From: Pseudomonadota bacterium
Lineage (GTDB): Bacteria > Pseudomonadota > Gammaproteobacteria > Enterobacterales > Enterobacteriaceae
Assembly: GCA_023425455.1 (NCBI GenBank)
Contig: JAFACP010000142.1
Span: 1-5,736 of the forward strand
DNA: 5,736 nucleotides
Reading direction: 5' to 3'
A model generated the notes under the pieces. The model saw only the letters and a program-made list of their open reading frames with translations. It was not told the DNA's origin and did no database searches. How positions within the stretch are numbered: the stretch's first letter is position 1; each line of letters begins with the position of its first letter. This document shows positions 1-5,736 of this stretch, one piece after another. Both the position numbers and the translations under genes were made by a program.

Positions 1-537
1 AACCTATTCCGCTCGAAAGGCGTCCTGGTGGGCACCTCCACCATGAACAACGTGATGATGCCGAAAATTGCGGGACTCGTCGAAGAGATAACCGGCCTGC
101 GCTTTAGAAACAAACGCGCCAGCGCCTTTGGCTCTCACGGCTGGAGCGGCGGCGCAGTCGACCGTCTGTCCACTCGCCTGCAGGATGCCGGTTTTGAGAT
201 GTCCATGAGCCTGAAAGCCAAATGGCGTCCGGACCTGGATGCGCTGGAAATCTGCCGTCAGCATGGCCGCGATATTGCACGTCAGTGGGCGCTCGCCCCG
301 CTAGCGGAAGTGGCGGCAAAACCAACCGAACACCAGGGAGCCACCGCCTGCGCTGCAGATCTCGGCCCTCGCATGCAGTGCAGCGTCTGCCAGTGGATTT
401 ACGACCCGGCACTGGGCGAGCCGCTGCAGGATATTGCCTCAGGCACGCCGTGGAGCGACGTGCCGGACAACTTCCTCTGCCCGGAATGTTCACTGGGTAA
501 AGAGGTCTTTGATGAACTGGGTTCGGAGGCAAAATGA
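1..537 (+). CDS. norV: Anaerobic nitric oxide reductase flavorubredoxin NorV, C-terminal part (5' end outside window)
   Basis: Cytoplasmic enzyme that reduces NO to N2O under anoxic or low-oxygen conditions, receiving electrons from NorW. The reading frame is open from base 1, so the gene begins upstream; 178 C-terminal residues of a protein that is about 480 residues in E. coli are present. The first ~95 residues match the second half of the flavodoxin-like FMN domain ([11 protein letters not shown] near the start, [13 protein letters not shown] at about residues 42-54). A low-complexity linker rich in Ala, Glu and Pro follows. Residues 125-172 form a complete rubredoxin domain with two Cys pairs, C127-x2-C130 and C160-x2-C163, which bind one Fe, and with the typical WIYDP and PDNFLCPEC motifs. 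The N-terminal di-iron beta-lactamase-like domain is not in the window. The stop overlaps the norW start by four bases (ATGA), so the two genes are co-transcribed and probably translationally coupled. In E. coli norVW is controlled by NorR with sigma-54; that promoter lies outside this window. Confidence 0.97.
   Translation, partial: NLFRSKGVLVGTSTMNNVMMPKIAGLVEEITGLRFRNKRASAFGSHGWSGGAVDRLSTRLQDAGFEMSMSLKAKWRPDLDALEICRQHGRDIARQWALAPLAEVAAKPTEHQGATACAADLGPRMQCSVCQWIYDPALGEPLQDIASGTPWSDVPDNFLCPECSLGKEVFDELGSEAK
525..529 (+). promoter_or_regulatory. Ribosome binding site of norW inside the norV 3' end
   Basis: GGAGG lies 4 bases before the ATG at 534, within the last codons of norV. Its presence together with the ATGA stop/start overlap supports the chosen norW start and coupled translation of the two genes. 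Confidence 0.75.
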
Positions 538-1667
538 ACAAGGGGATCGTCATTATCGGCTCGGGATTTGCCGCCCGCCAGCTGGTGAAAAATATCCGCA
601 AACAGGATGCTAACGTGCCGTTGACGGTGATTGCCGCAGACAGCATGGATGAATACAACAAACCTGATTTAAGCCATGTGATTAGCCAGAATCAACGCGC
701 CGAAGATCTTACCCGCCAGACGGCGGGGGAGTTCGCGGAACAGTTCAATTTACGTCTGTTTCCGTACACCTGGATTAGCGATATCGACGCCGCCGCCCGT
801 GTGGTGAAAGCGAAAGAGAAAACCTGGCACTATGACAAGCTGGTACTCGCCACGGGCGCATCGGCGTTTGTGCCGCCGGTTGAAGGCCGTGAGCTGATGA
901 TGACGCTCAACAGCCAGCAGGCGTATCAGGTCTGCCAGACGTCGCTGCGTGACGCACAGCGGGTGATGATTGTCGGCGGCGGTCTCATTGGTACCGAACT
1001 GGCAATGGATTTCTGCCGGGCGGGCAAATCGGTCACTCTGGTCGACCACGCAGCAAGCATCCTGTCGGCGCTGATGCCCGCAGAAGTGAGCAGTCGCTTA
1101 CAGCATCATTTAACCGACACGGGCGTGCATCTGCTGCTGAAATCTCAGTTGCTGAGCCTGAGCAAAACCCAAAGCGGCATTCGTGCATCGCTTGACCGCA
1201 ATCGCAGCGTTGAGGTGGATGTGGTTGTCGCGGCAACGGGCCTGCGCCCTGAAACAGCGCTGGCGCATCGCGCTGGCGCGGAAACGCACCGTGGCGTGAA
1301 GGTAGACAGCTACCTGCAAACCACGCAGCCGGATATTTACGCCCTGGGCGACTGCGCGGAAATTAATGGTCAGGTTCTGCCTTTCCTGCAGCCGATCCAA
1401 CTGAGCGCGATCTCTCTGGCGAAAAACCTGCTCGGCGGCAGTGCGCCGCTGAAATTACCGACCATGCTGATAAAGGTAAAAACGCCGGAATTGCCGTTGC
1501 ACCTTGCTGGCGAAACGCAGCGCAAGGATTTGAGCTGGCAGATTGCCGTTGAACCACAGGGGATGGTTGCCCGCGGCTCAGACGCCAACGGCGAGGTGCG
1601 CGCCTTTGTGGTGAGCGAAGATCGGATGAAGGAGGCTTTCGCTCTGTTGAAATCGCTGCCCGCTTAA
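534..1667 (+). CDS. norW: NADH:flavorubredoxin reductase NorW
   Basis: FAD-dependent cytoplasmic oxidoreductase that passes electrons from NADH to the rubredoxin domain of NorV for NO reduction. It has 377 residues, the same as E. coli NorW. Two-dinucleotide-binding-domain architecture is visible: an N-terminal FAD-binding Rossmann motif ([12 protein letters not shown], residues 5-16), the LATGAS motif (105-110) that closes the FAD domain, a second Rossmann motif for NADH ([14 protein letters not shown], 144-157) ending with D171, the ATGLRPET motif (234-241), and the conserved FAD-binding YALGDCAE segment (269-276). The last ~70 residues form the reductase C-terminal domain. The start overlaps the norV stop and has a good ribosome binding site. 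A strong terminator follows 50 bases after the stop, so norW is the last gene of the norV-norW unit. Nothing is broken or truncated. Other rubredoxin reductases share the fold, but position next to norV makes the assignment firm. Confidence 0.97.
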   Translation: MNKGIVIIGSGFAARQLVKNIRKQDANVPLTVIAADSMDEYNKPDLSHVISQNQRAEDLTRQTAGEFAEQFNLRLFPYTWISDIDAAARVVKAKEKTWHYDKLVLATGASAFVPPVEGRELMMTLNSQQAYQVCQTSLRDAQRVMIVGGGLIGTELAMDFCRAGKSVTLVDHAASILSALMPAEVSSRLQHHLTDTGVHLLLKSQLLSLSKTQSGIRASLDRNRSVEVDVVVAATGLRPETALAHRAGAETHRGVKVDSYLQTTQPDIYALGDCAEINGQVLPFLQPIQLSAISLAKNLLGGSAPLKLPTMLIKVKTPELPLHLAGETQRKDLSWQIAVEPQGMVARGSDANGEVRAFVVSEDRMKEAFALLKSLPA

Positions 1668-1717
1668 CCCGTGGTCTCCTGCCGCGCTGACTTAAGCTCT
1701 GGATTTTATTCTCCACG

Positions 1718-1740
1718 GCCCCGGTGTCCCGGGGCTTTTT
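1718..1740 (+). terminator. Rho-independent terminator of norVW
   Basis: A 7-bp all-GC stem (GCCCCGG 1718-1724 paired with CCGGGGC 1729-1735) closes a 4-base loop (TGTC) and is followed at once by TTTTT at 1736-1740. It works only in the + direction: read from the other strand the hairpin is followed by GTGGAGAATAAAA, with no U-run, so it is a poor terminator for the convergent permease gene. Confidence 0.88.
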
Positions 1741-1756
1741 CCTGCCGCATCCCTGC

Positions 1757-2779
1757 TCAGGAACGCACTACCAGCGCGTCGTAACCGCGCCAGCGGTAGT
1801 TCACCATTGAGATCAGCCAGCAGGCGATAAACAGCCCGACCACCACAAAACCGGCGTTGCCCAGATTGTCATTCACCGCACCAATCAGATCCCAGAGACC
1901 GCCGCGCAGGTTAAATTTATCCATCAGCAAACCCAGTGCCTCCAGCCCGCCGATAAACAGCGCCACCACCACCGACGTGCCGGTGATGGTCATGTTGTAA
2001 TAGAGCTTGCGCTGCGGCTTATTGAACGCCCAGCCGTAGGCGCCGACCATCAGCAGATTATCAAGGGTATCAATCAGCGCCATACCGCTGGCAAACAGCG
2101 CCGGGAAAATCATGATCGACCAGACTGACATCCCGTTGGATGCGCTGGCCGCGGAGATCCCCAGTACGCCAATTTCGGTGGCGGTATCAAACCCGAGGCC
2201 AAACAGGAAACCGACCAGATACATCTGCCAGCTCTTGTTAACCAGCCGGAAGGTGGCGCTAAACAGCCAACTCATCACCCCGCCCTGCGCCGGAAGCGCC
2301 ACCTCCGCGTTCGCCGCATGGCCCTTTTTCAGCGCCTGAAAACTGCCCCACACGCCGCGCAGAATCACCATGTTGACCAGCGCCATCGCCAGCAGGAAAG
2401 TGGCGGAGACCGCGGTGCCAATCACGCTGCCGGTGTCATGGAACCAGGCCATGTTCTGCTGGAAGGCGGTTGCGGTCGCCGCAATCGCGATCGAGGCCAG
2501 CACCACGATGGTGGAGTGACCCAGCGAAAACCACGCACCGACGCCGCTCGGACGTCGTCCCTGCTGCATCATCTTACGCGTGACGGTATCGATAGCCGCG
2601 ATGTGGTCGGCATCCACCGCATGACGCAGGCCATAGCACCAGGCCAGCAGGCTTGCCGCCATCAGCGCGGTGCTGCCGCTAAACGTGCGCCATGCCCAGC
2701 CCCAGGCCAGAAGATTCGCCATTATCAGCGCCAGCAGCAGAAACGCGGCGCGAGGTTCATTGCGGAAGAGTCGTAGCAT
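1757..2779 (-). CDS. nixA: Nickel/cobalt permease of the NiCoT (HoxN/HupN/NixA) family
   Basis: Inner-membrane secondary transporter for uptake of Ni2+ and possibly Co2+. It has 340 residues, normal for the family. All NiCoT signature motifs are present: RHAVDADHI (52-60, containing the metal-recognition pattern H53-x4-D58-H59), FSLGHSTIV (84-92), LGFDTATEI (195-203) and GMALIDTLD (232-240). About eight hydrophobic segments are visible (roughly 11-31, 36-51, 86-105, 119-140, 186-208, 219-236, 263-284, 308-327), with a hydrophilic loop at about 142-185, as expected for eight-helix NiCoT proteins. The start at 2779 (MLRLFRNEPR) is preferred because AAAGGA lies 6 bases upstream and the motifs fall at family-typical distances; the frame stays open for another 102 codons upstream but these overlap hypF out of frame. 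The gene begins one base after the hypF stop, so it is in the hydN-hypF operon and probably translationally coupled. That context points to supplying nickel for [NiFe] hydrogenase. Choice of Ni versus Co cannot be decided by sequence alone. Confidence 0.93.
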   Translation of the reverse strand: MLRLFRNEPRAAFLLLALIMANLLAWGWAWRTFSGSTALMAASLLAWCYGLRHAVDADHIAAIDTVTRKMMQQGRRPSGVGAWFSLGHSTIVVLASIAIAATATAFQQNMAWFHDTGSVIGTAVSATFLLAMALVNMVILRGVWGSFQALKKGHAANAEVALPAQGGVMSWLFSATFRLVNKSWQMYLVGFLFGLGFDTATEIGVLGISAASASNGMSVWSIMIFPALFASGMALIDTLDNLLMVGAYGWAFNKPQRKLYYNMTITGTSVVVALFIGGLEALGLLMDKFNLRGGLWDLIGAVNDNLGNAGFVVVGLFIACWLISMVNYRWRGYDALVVRS

Positions 2780-2780
2780 T

Positions 2781-5015
2781 TTAAGTCCTTTGTAAACATG
2801 ACCGGGCCGCGGCGACCACCGCCTGCCCAAACGAGATAGCCCCGTCACCTGCGGGCAGGCGATGAGGAAAAAGAACAGTGTAGTCAGGAAGATAGTGACG
2901 CAGACGCGCCCGCAGCAGGCGGTTATGCACAACGCCACCGCTGCAGCACACCGTCGCGAGAGACAGGCGCTGCGCGTGGAAAGCGGCAAGCGTTGCCAGC
3001 CCGTGTGCCAGCGCGTCGTGAAAAGCCCATGCGCGCTGGCAGGGCTCTGCCTGCCACGCCAGCCACTGCTGCCAGAAACGGGCAAGGGAAAGCACGCCGT
3101 TTTCCACCGGCAGCGTCACCGGATGCGCCACGCCCGGACAGCGGTTCGCCAGCGCCTCCAGCCGACAGGCGGCTTCCCCCTCATAGTGCTGTTTGTCCGG
3201 GCAAATCTGCAGTGCGCAGGCGACCGCATCGAACAGTCGCCCGCAGGAGGAGGCCAGCGGCGCGTTGAGGTTGCGGGAAATGGCGGTCGCCAGCAGCGGC
3301 CAGTTTTGCGCCTGCACCGCCGCGGTTTCCGGGTAACGCTGCCAGTGCGGAACAAAGGCCAGGCAGTGGGCGAGTAAATTTCGCCACGGCTGCCCGGCGG
3401 CCAGATCGCCCCCCGGCAGCGCCACGGGCGGTAAGCCGCCCAGATGCTCGCAGCTAAAATAGCTGACCCGCAGGCACTCGCCGCCCCACAGCGCGCCGTT
3501 TGGCCCCATGCCGATCCCGTCCAGCGTCAGGGCGATAGCATCACCGCCGTCGAGCGGCCAGCCGTTTTCGGCCAGGCAAGCCGCCGCATGCGCATGATGG
3601 TGCAAAACGGTCTCGGTCGGTAACGCCTGCTCACCGGCCCAGCGCCGGGAGTGATAGCCCGGATGGGCATCACACACCAGCCGCTGCGGCTGAAAAGCAT
3701 AGATCTGCTGCATTACCGACAACGCTGCGCGCCACTGCGCCCCGACGCCCTCGTCAGCGAGATCGCCAAAGTGCTGGCTCAGCACCGCCTGGCTGCCGCG
3801 CACCAGACAGAAGGTGTTTTTCATCTCCGCTCCGACGCACAGCATGGCAGGGATCGCCGTAAACCCGGGCGGCAGGGGAATGGCATCAGGCACGAAACCC
3901 CGCGCCCGGCGCAGCATCCCGCCCTCCTGATCCACCACCGAGTCGTCCATGCGCTGCAAAATATCGCGGTTATGCAGCAGAAAACCGTCGGCAATCTCCG
4001 CTAACGCCTCCAGCGCCTGCGCGTTAGCGATCGCCGGCGGCCTGCCGCTGAGGTTAGCGGAGGTCATCACCAGCGGACGCGGAAAATCGCTCATCAGCAG
4101 ATGCTGTAACGGACTGGCAGGCAGCATCACGCCGATGCTATCCAGACCCGGCGCGATAGCGGACGGAAAATCGCCAAGCCACGCTTTTGGCGTCAGTACG
4201 ATCGGTGCGCTGGAGGCCTCCAGAGAATGACGGATCGACAGCGGCAGCGCATCCGCATGCGGGATCATCACCGCCAGCGGCTTAGACGGGCGCCGCTTAC
4301 GCGCCCGCAGCGCCGCTATCGCCTGCGCGTTGTGCGCATCGCAGGCCAGATGGAAGCCTCCCAGCCCTTTGATAGCCACGATGCCGCCGCGTTTTAGCAT
4401 CGCCACCGCCGCACTTAGCGCCTCTTCCCCCGTGGCGCAGCGATCGTTTGCCCGCCACTGCAGCTCAGGTCCACAGTCCGGGCAGGCGACCGGCTGGGCG
4501 TGAAAACGTCGGTCACGCGGATCGCGATACTCCGCTTCGCAGGGGGCGCAGAGCGGAAAATGCGCCATCACGGTCGCCGGACGGTCATAGGGCATGGCGC
4601 GAATAATGGTAAAGCGTGGCCCGCAGTGGGTGCAGTTGATAAACGGGTAGCGGTAGCGCCGTTCACGGGGATCGCGCATTTCCGCCAGACAGGCGGGACA
4701 GGTGGCGGCGTCAGGGACAATCTGCGTGGCCATCGCCCCGGCGGCGCTGTGGCGGATGGTAAACGCCTCAGGCCCGGCAAGCCACGTAAACGGCGAGACA
4801 TCAATACTGTCAATCCGCGCCAGCGGTGGGCAGAGCTGGCGCAGTCTCGCGGTAAAATCCCCCCCGTTACCTGCGAGACGCACCAGCACACCCTCACCGT
4901 CGTTGCAGACGTCGCCTGCCAGACCCAGCTGCTGCGCCAGCTGCCAGACGAAGGGACGAAACCCCACCCCCTGCACTTTGCCGCGTACCCGTATCTGTAC
5001 GCCCTGACTGCTCAT
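2781..5015 (-). CDS. hypF: Carbamoyltransferase HypF, [NiFe] hydrogenase maturation
   Basis: Cytoplasmic enzyme that uses carbamoyl phosphate and ATP to carbamoylate the C-terminal Cys of HypE; HypE then makes the cyanide ligands of the hydrogenase Fe. It has 744 residues, against 750 in E. coli. Domains in order: acylphosphatase-like (about 5-92; VQGVGFRPF at 14-22, N38), two zinc fingers each with C-x2-C-x18-C-x2-C (C106, C109, C128, C131 and C156, C159, C178, C181), a YrdC-like nucleotide-binding domain (about 200-380; [12 protein letters not shown] at 216-227, [11 protein letters not shown] at 240-250, TSANLSG at 318-324), and a Kae1-like carbamoyltransferase domain (about 390-744; HHHAH at 472-476, GGVVHNRLL at 693-701, AGDGAISFG at 722-730). 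It lies 6 bases after hydN and 1 base before the nickel permease. There is no good Shine-Dalgarno before the ATG at 5015 (CCGGCG precedes it), suggesting coupling to hydN translation. The start aligns with the E. coli protein, giving a slightly shorter N-terminus. Confidence 0.97.
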   Translation of the reverse strand: MSSQGVQIRVRGKVQGVGFRPFVWQLAQQLGLAGDVCNDGEGVLVRLAGNGGDFTARLRQLCPPLARIDSIDVSPFTWLAGPEAFTIRHSAAGAMATQIVPDAATCPACLAEMRDPRERRYRYPFINCTHCGPRFTIIRAMPYDRPATVMAHFPLCAPCEAEYRDPRDRRFHAQPVACPDCGPELQWRANDRCATGEEALSAAVAMLKRGGIVAIKGLGGFHLACDAHNAQAIAALRARKRRPSKPLAVMIPHADALPLSIRHSLEASSAPIVLTPKAWLGDFPSAIAPGLDSIGVMLPASPLQHLLMSDFPRPLVMTSANLSGRPPAIANAQALEALAEIADGFLLHNRDILQRMDDSVVDQEGGMLRRARGFVPDAIPLPPGFTAIPAMLCVGAEMKNTFCLVRGSQAVLSQHFGDLADEGVGAQWRAALSVMQQIYAFQPQRLVCDAHPGYHSRRWAGEQALPTETVLHHHAHAAACLAENGWPLDGGDAIALTLDGIGMGPNGALWGGECLRVSYFSCEHLGGLPPVALPGGDLAAGQPWRNLLAHCLAFVPHWQRYPETAAVQAQNWPLLATAISRNLNAPLASSCGRLFDAVACALQICPDKQHYEGEAACRLEALANRCPGVAHPVTLPVENGVLSLARFWQQWLAWQAEPCQRAWAFHDALAHGLATLAAFHAQRLSLATVCCSGGVVHNRLLRARLRHYLPDYTVLFPHRLPAGDGAISFGQAVVAAARSCLQRT
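2786..2791 (-). promoter_or_regulatory. Ribosome binding site of the nickel permease, inside the hypF 3' end
   Basis: On the minus strand AAAGGA lies 6 bases before the ATG at 2779. It overlaps the last sense codons of hypF (Gln-Arg-Thr), and the hypF TAA falls between this site and the ATG. This decides the permease start over the 102-codon upstream extension of the same frame. Confidence 0.8.
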
Positions 5016-5021
5016 CGCCGG

Positions 5022-5567
5022 TCAGAACAGCAGCGATGACGACGTATCAAACGCCGCGCGACGACGTTTTTCCGCGCTCATTTGTTCCAGCTTGTCGCGA
5101 TCCACGCACACCAGCGCGTGCGTTGGACAGGCCTGCATACAGGCAGGCCCCTCTTCGCGGTGGTAGCAGAGGTCACATTTGTTGGCTTCCGCTTTCTCAG
5201 CGCGCACGTTCAGCCCGATACCGCTGTTACGCACCACGGGACGAACCACCACCTCCATCGCGCCGTAAGGACAGGCGACCACGCAGGTTTTGCAGCCGAT
5301 GCAGCGCTCCTGCATCACGTGCACAAACCCTTTTTCGCGTTTAATCGCCCCGTTAGGGCAGACATTCGCGCAGGGCGCATCTTCACACTGACGGCAAATG
5401 GCCGCCGTTGAGATGTTCACCCCCTTAATCACGTGAATACGCGGCAGGAAAGATTCCGGCGTCAGGGAGGCACAATCTTGCTCAGCCTGATGGGACACCA
5501 CGCACGCCACTTCACAGGTACGGCAGCCAATACACTTACTGGCATCGGCCATAATAAAACGGTTCAT
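5022..5567 (-). CDS. hydN: Four-cluster ferredoxin-like electron transfer protein HydN
   Basis: Small cytoplasmic iron-sulfur protein, in E. coli needed for full formate dehydrogenase-H activity and thought to carry electrons in the formate hydrogenlyase system. It is 181 residues from the chosen start, against 175 in E. coli; the extra residues are in the C-terminal tail (FDTSSSLLF). Sixteen Cys in four groups suit four [4Fe-4S] clusters: C12-x2-C15-x2-C18-x3-C22; C58-x2-C61-x4-C66-x3-C70; C89-x2-C92-x2-C95-x3-C99; C131-x2-C134-x8-C143-x3-C147. There is no signal peptide. The start at 5567 (MNRFIMADASK) was chosen because GGAG lies 6 bases upstream, it matches the E. coli N-terminus, and the in-frame ATGs at 5591 and 5582 lie at or very near the transcription start predicted from the sigma-54 element. 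It is the first gene of hydN-hypF-nixA. Related ferredoxins (HycB, HyfA, AegA N-terminus) share the fold, but the sequence and hypF linkage favour HydN. Confidence 0.95.
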   Translation of the reverse strand: MNRFIMADASKCIGCRTCEVACVVSHQAEQDCASLTPESFLPRIHVIKGVNISTAAICRQCEDAPCANVCPNGAIKREKGFVHVMQERCIGCKTCVVACPYGAMEVVVRPVVRNSGIGLNVRAEKAEANKCDLCYHREEGPACMQACPTHALVCVDRDKLEQMSAEKRRRAAFDTSSSLLF

Positions 5568-5573
5568 CTGCTT

Positions 5574-5577
5574 CTCC
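5574..5577 (-). promoter_or_regulatory. Ribosome binding site of hydN
   Basis: GGAG (within GGAGAAG) on the minus strand, 6 bases before the ATG at 5567. The upstream in-frame ATGs at 5591 and 5582 have no comparable site, so this settles the hydN start. Confidence 0.78.
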
Positions 5578-5602
5578 AGCATAACAGTCATGCGCGGATA
5601 TA

Positions 5603-5618
5603 TTCATAAACCATGCCA
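5603..5618 (-). promoter_or_regulatory. Probable sigma-54 (RpoN) -24/-12 promoter of hydN-hypF-nixA
   Basis: Read on the minus strand: TGGCATG (5618-5612), four bases, then ATGAA (5607-5603). The GG and the second element have the correct 10-base separation for TGGCAYR-N4-wTGCw. The -24 half is excellent; the -12 half reads GA instead of the near-invariant GC, which is a real weakness. The predicted transcription start is about 5592, giving a ~25-base leader with a good ribosome binding site. In E. coli hydN-hypF is known to be transcribed by RpoN under FhlA control; that this element does the same here is inference supported by the IHF site and palindrome upstream. Confidence 0.72.
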
Positions 5619-5623
5619 GTTTT

Positions 5624-5636
5624 TAATTTATTGATT
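5624..5636 (-). promoter_or_regulatory. IHF binding site candidate
   Basis: On the minus strand AATCAA-TAAA-TTA matches the IHF consensus WATCAA-N4-TTR at every specified position. It lies in an AT-rich stretch, centred about 38 bases before the predicted transcription start and between the sigma-54 element and the distal palindrome. That is where a DNA-bending protein would help a bound activator reach RpoN polymerase. The AT-rich context raises the chance of a coincidental match. Confidence 0.6.
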
Positions 5637-5644
5637 TTATTGAT
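5627..5644. repeat. Perfect 9-bp tandem repeat (ATCAATAAA x2 on the minus strand)
   Basis: Plus-strand TTTATTGAT occurs twice in direct succession (5627-5635 and 5636-5644). Only the promoter-proximal copy continues into the full IHF consensus. This may be a small duplication or an AT-rich bend; no function is established. Confidence 0.6.
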
Positions 5645-5663
5645 ATTAAAAGCCTGTCGCACT

Positions 5664-5691
5664 CTGTCATCGTCACTTCTGACGATGACAG
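5664..5691. promoter_or_regulatory. Perfect 12-bp-arm inverted repeat, candidate upstream activator (FhlA-type) site
   Basis: CTGTCATCGTCA (5664-5675), spacer CTTC, TGACGATGACAG (5680-5691); the arms are exactly complementary. The centre is about 85 bases before the predicted sigma-54 transcription start, a typical distance for an enhancer bound by an RpoN-dependent activator. FhlA is the likely binder from the known regulation of E. coli hydN-hypF, but the match to an FhlA site was not tested. An RNA hairpin is possible; there is no U-run on either side, so it is not an intrinsic terminator. Confidence 0.55.
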
Positions 5692-5692
5692 A

Positions 5693-5703
5693 TGTCGACG
5701 TCA
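5693..5703. promoter_or_regulatory. Possible additional activator half-site, similar to the palindrome arm
   Basis: TGTCGACGTCA differs from the palindrome arm segment TGTCATCGTCA (5665-5675) at two of 11 positions and starts 28 bases from it, on the same strand. It could be a second half-site for an oligomeric activator. The rest of the window (5704-5736) shows no gene or recognisable signal. Confidence 0.3.
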
Positions 5704-5736
5704 GCGATGCGGACCCGCGCACACAGAGTCGCGCAA

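Noticed and set aside
104..661. Open frame of 185 codons on the - strand across norV and norW
   Set aside because: It lies opposite the rubredoxin domain and the norW start, is Arg/Pro/Ser-rich, and has no recognisable motif.
2318..2776. Open frame of 152 codons on the + strand within the permease gene
   Set aside because: His/Arg/Gln-rich shadow of the minus-strand permease, whose metal-binding motifs lie in this stretch.
2780..3085. 102-codon N-terminal extension of the nickel permease frame, overlapping hypF
   Set aside because: It is out of frame within hypF, the family starts shortly before the first membrane segment, and AAAGGA with the hypF stop/start junction marks 2779 as the start.
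2862..3377. Open frame of 171 codons on the + strand, antisense to hypF
   Set aside because: Arg/His-rich composition typical of the opposite strand of a GC-rich gene, no recognisable domain, and lies wholly within well-conserved hypF.
4500..5039. Open frame of 179 codons on the + strand, antisense to hypF and the hydN end
   Set aside because: Arg/Gly/Ala-rich shadow with no domain or ribosome binding site evidence; the minus-strand hypF zinc-finger and acylphosphatase motifs explain this DNA.
5131..5144. Small inverted repeat GCCTG-CATA-CAGGC in hydN
   Set aside because: Short arms inside a Cys-motif coding region; explained by codon content and with no U-run.
1..5736. CRISPR arrays, tRNA or rRNA genes, insertion sequences
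   Set aside because: No spaced direct repeats, no tRNA-like cloverleaf and no transposase motifs were seen; almost all of the window is occupied by five conserved genes.

Overview
The window comes from the chromosome of a GC-rich member of the Enterobacterales. All four complete proteins and the one partial protein resemble their E. coli counterparts closely over their whole length (NorV, NorW, HypF, HydN). The order norV-norW / hypF-hydN is the usual enteric arrangement, but here a nickel/cobalt permease gene lies between norW and hypF. The genus cannot be fixed from this window; the Klebsiella/Enterobacter/Citrobacter group would fit.

Left part (1-1740, + strand): the 3' end of norV, encoding the flavorubredoxin nitric oxide reductase (part of the flavodoxin domain plus the complete rubredoxin domain). 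It overlaps the complete norW, encoding NADH:flavorubredoxin reductase, by 4 bases. A strong intrinsic terminator at 1718-1740 closes this unit. Electrons flow from NADH through NorW FAD, NorV rubredoxin and NorV FMN to the di-iron site, where NO is reduced to N2O under low oxygen.

Right part (5736-1757, - strand, convergent): hydN, hypF and a NiCoT-family nickel/cobalt permease (nixA), tightly packed with gaps of 6 and 1 bases. HydN is a four-cluster ferredoxin-like protein linked to formate dehydrogenase-H and formate hydrogenlyase. HypF makes the carbamoyl group that becomes the CN ligand of the [NiFe] hydrogenase active site. The permease would bring in the Ni2+ inserted in a later maturation step. 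The unit therefore reads as one hydrogenase-assembly operon that also carries its own metal supply.

Upstream of hydN (5568-5736) is a compact non-coding regulatory region. It has a near-consensus sigma-54 -24/-12 element, an exact match to the IHF consensus just upstream, and a perfect 12-bp-arm inverted repeat further upstream at about -85. This is the layout of an enhancer-dependent RpoN promoter. FhlA is the obvious candidate activator from what is known of hydN-hypF in E. coli, but that assignment is inference. I found no RNA genes, mobile elements or CRISPR arrays. No clearly undescribed system is visible; the most interesting points are the permease coupled to hypF and the composite RpoN/IHF/palindrome promoter.
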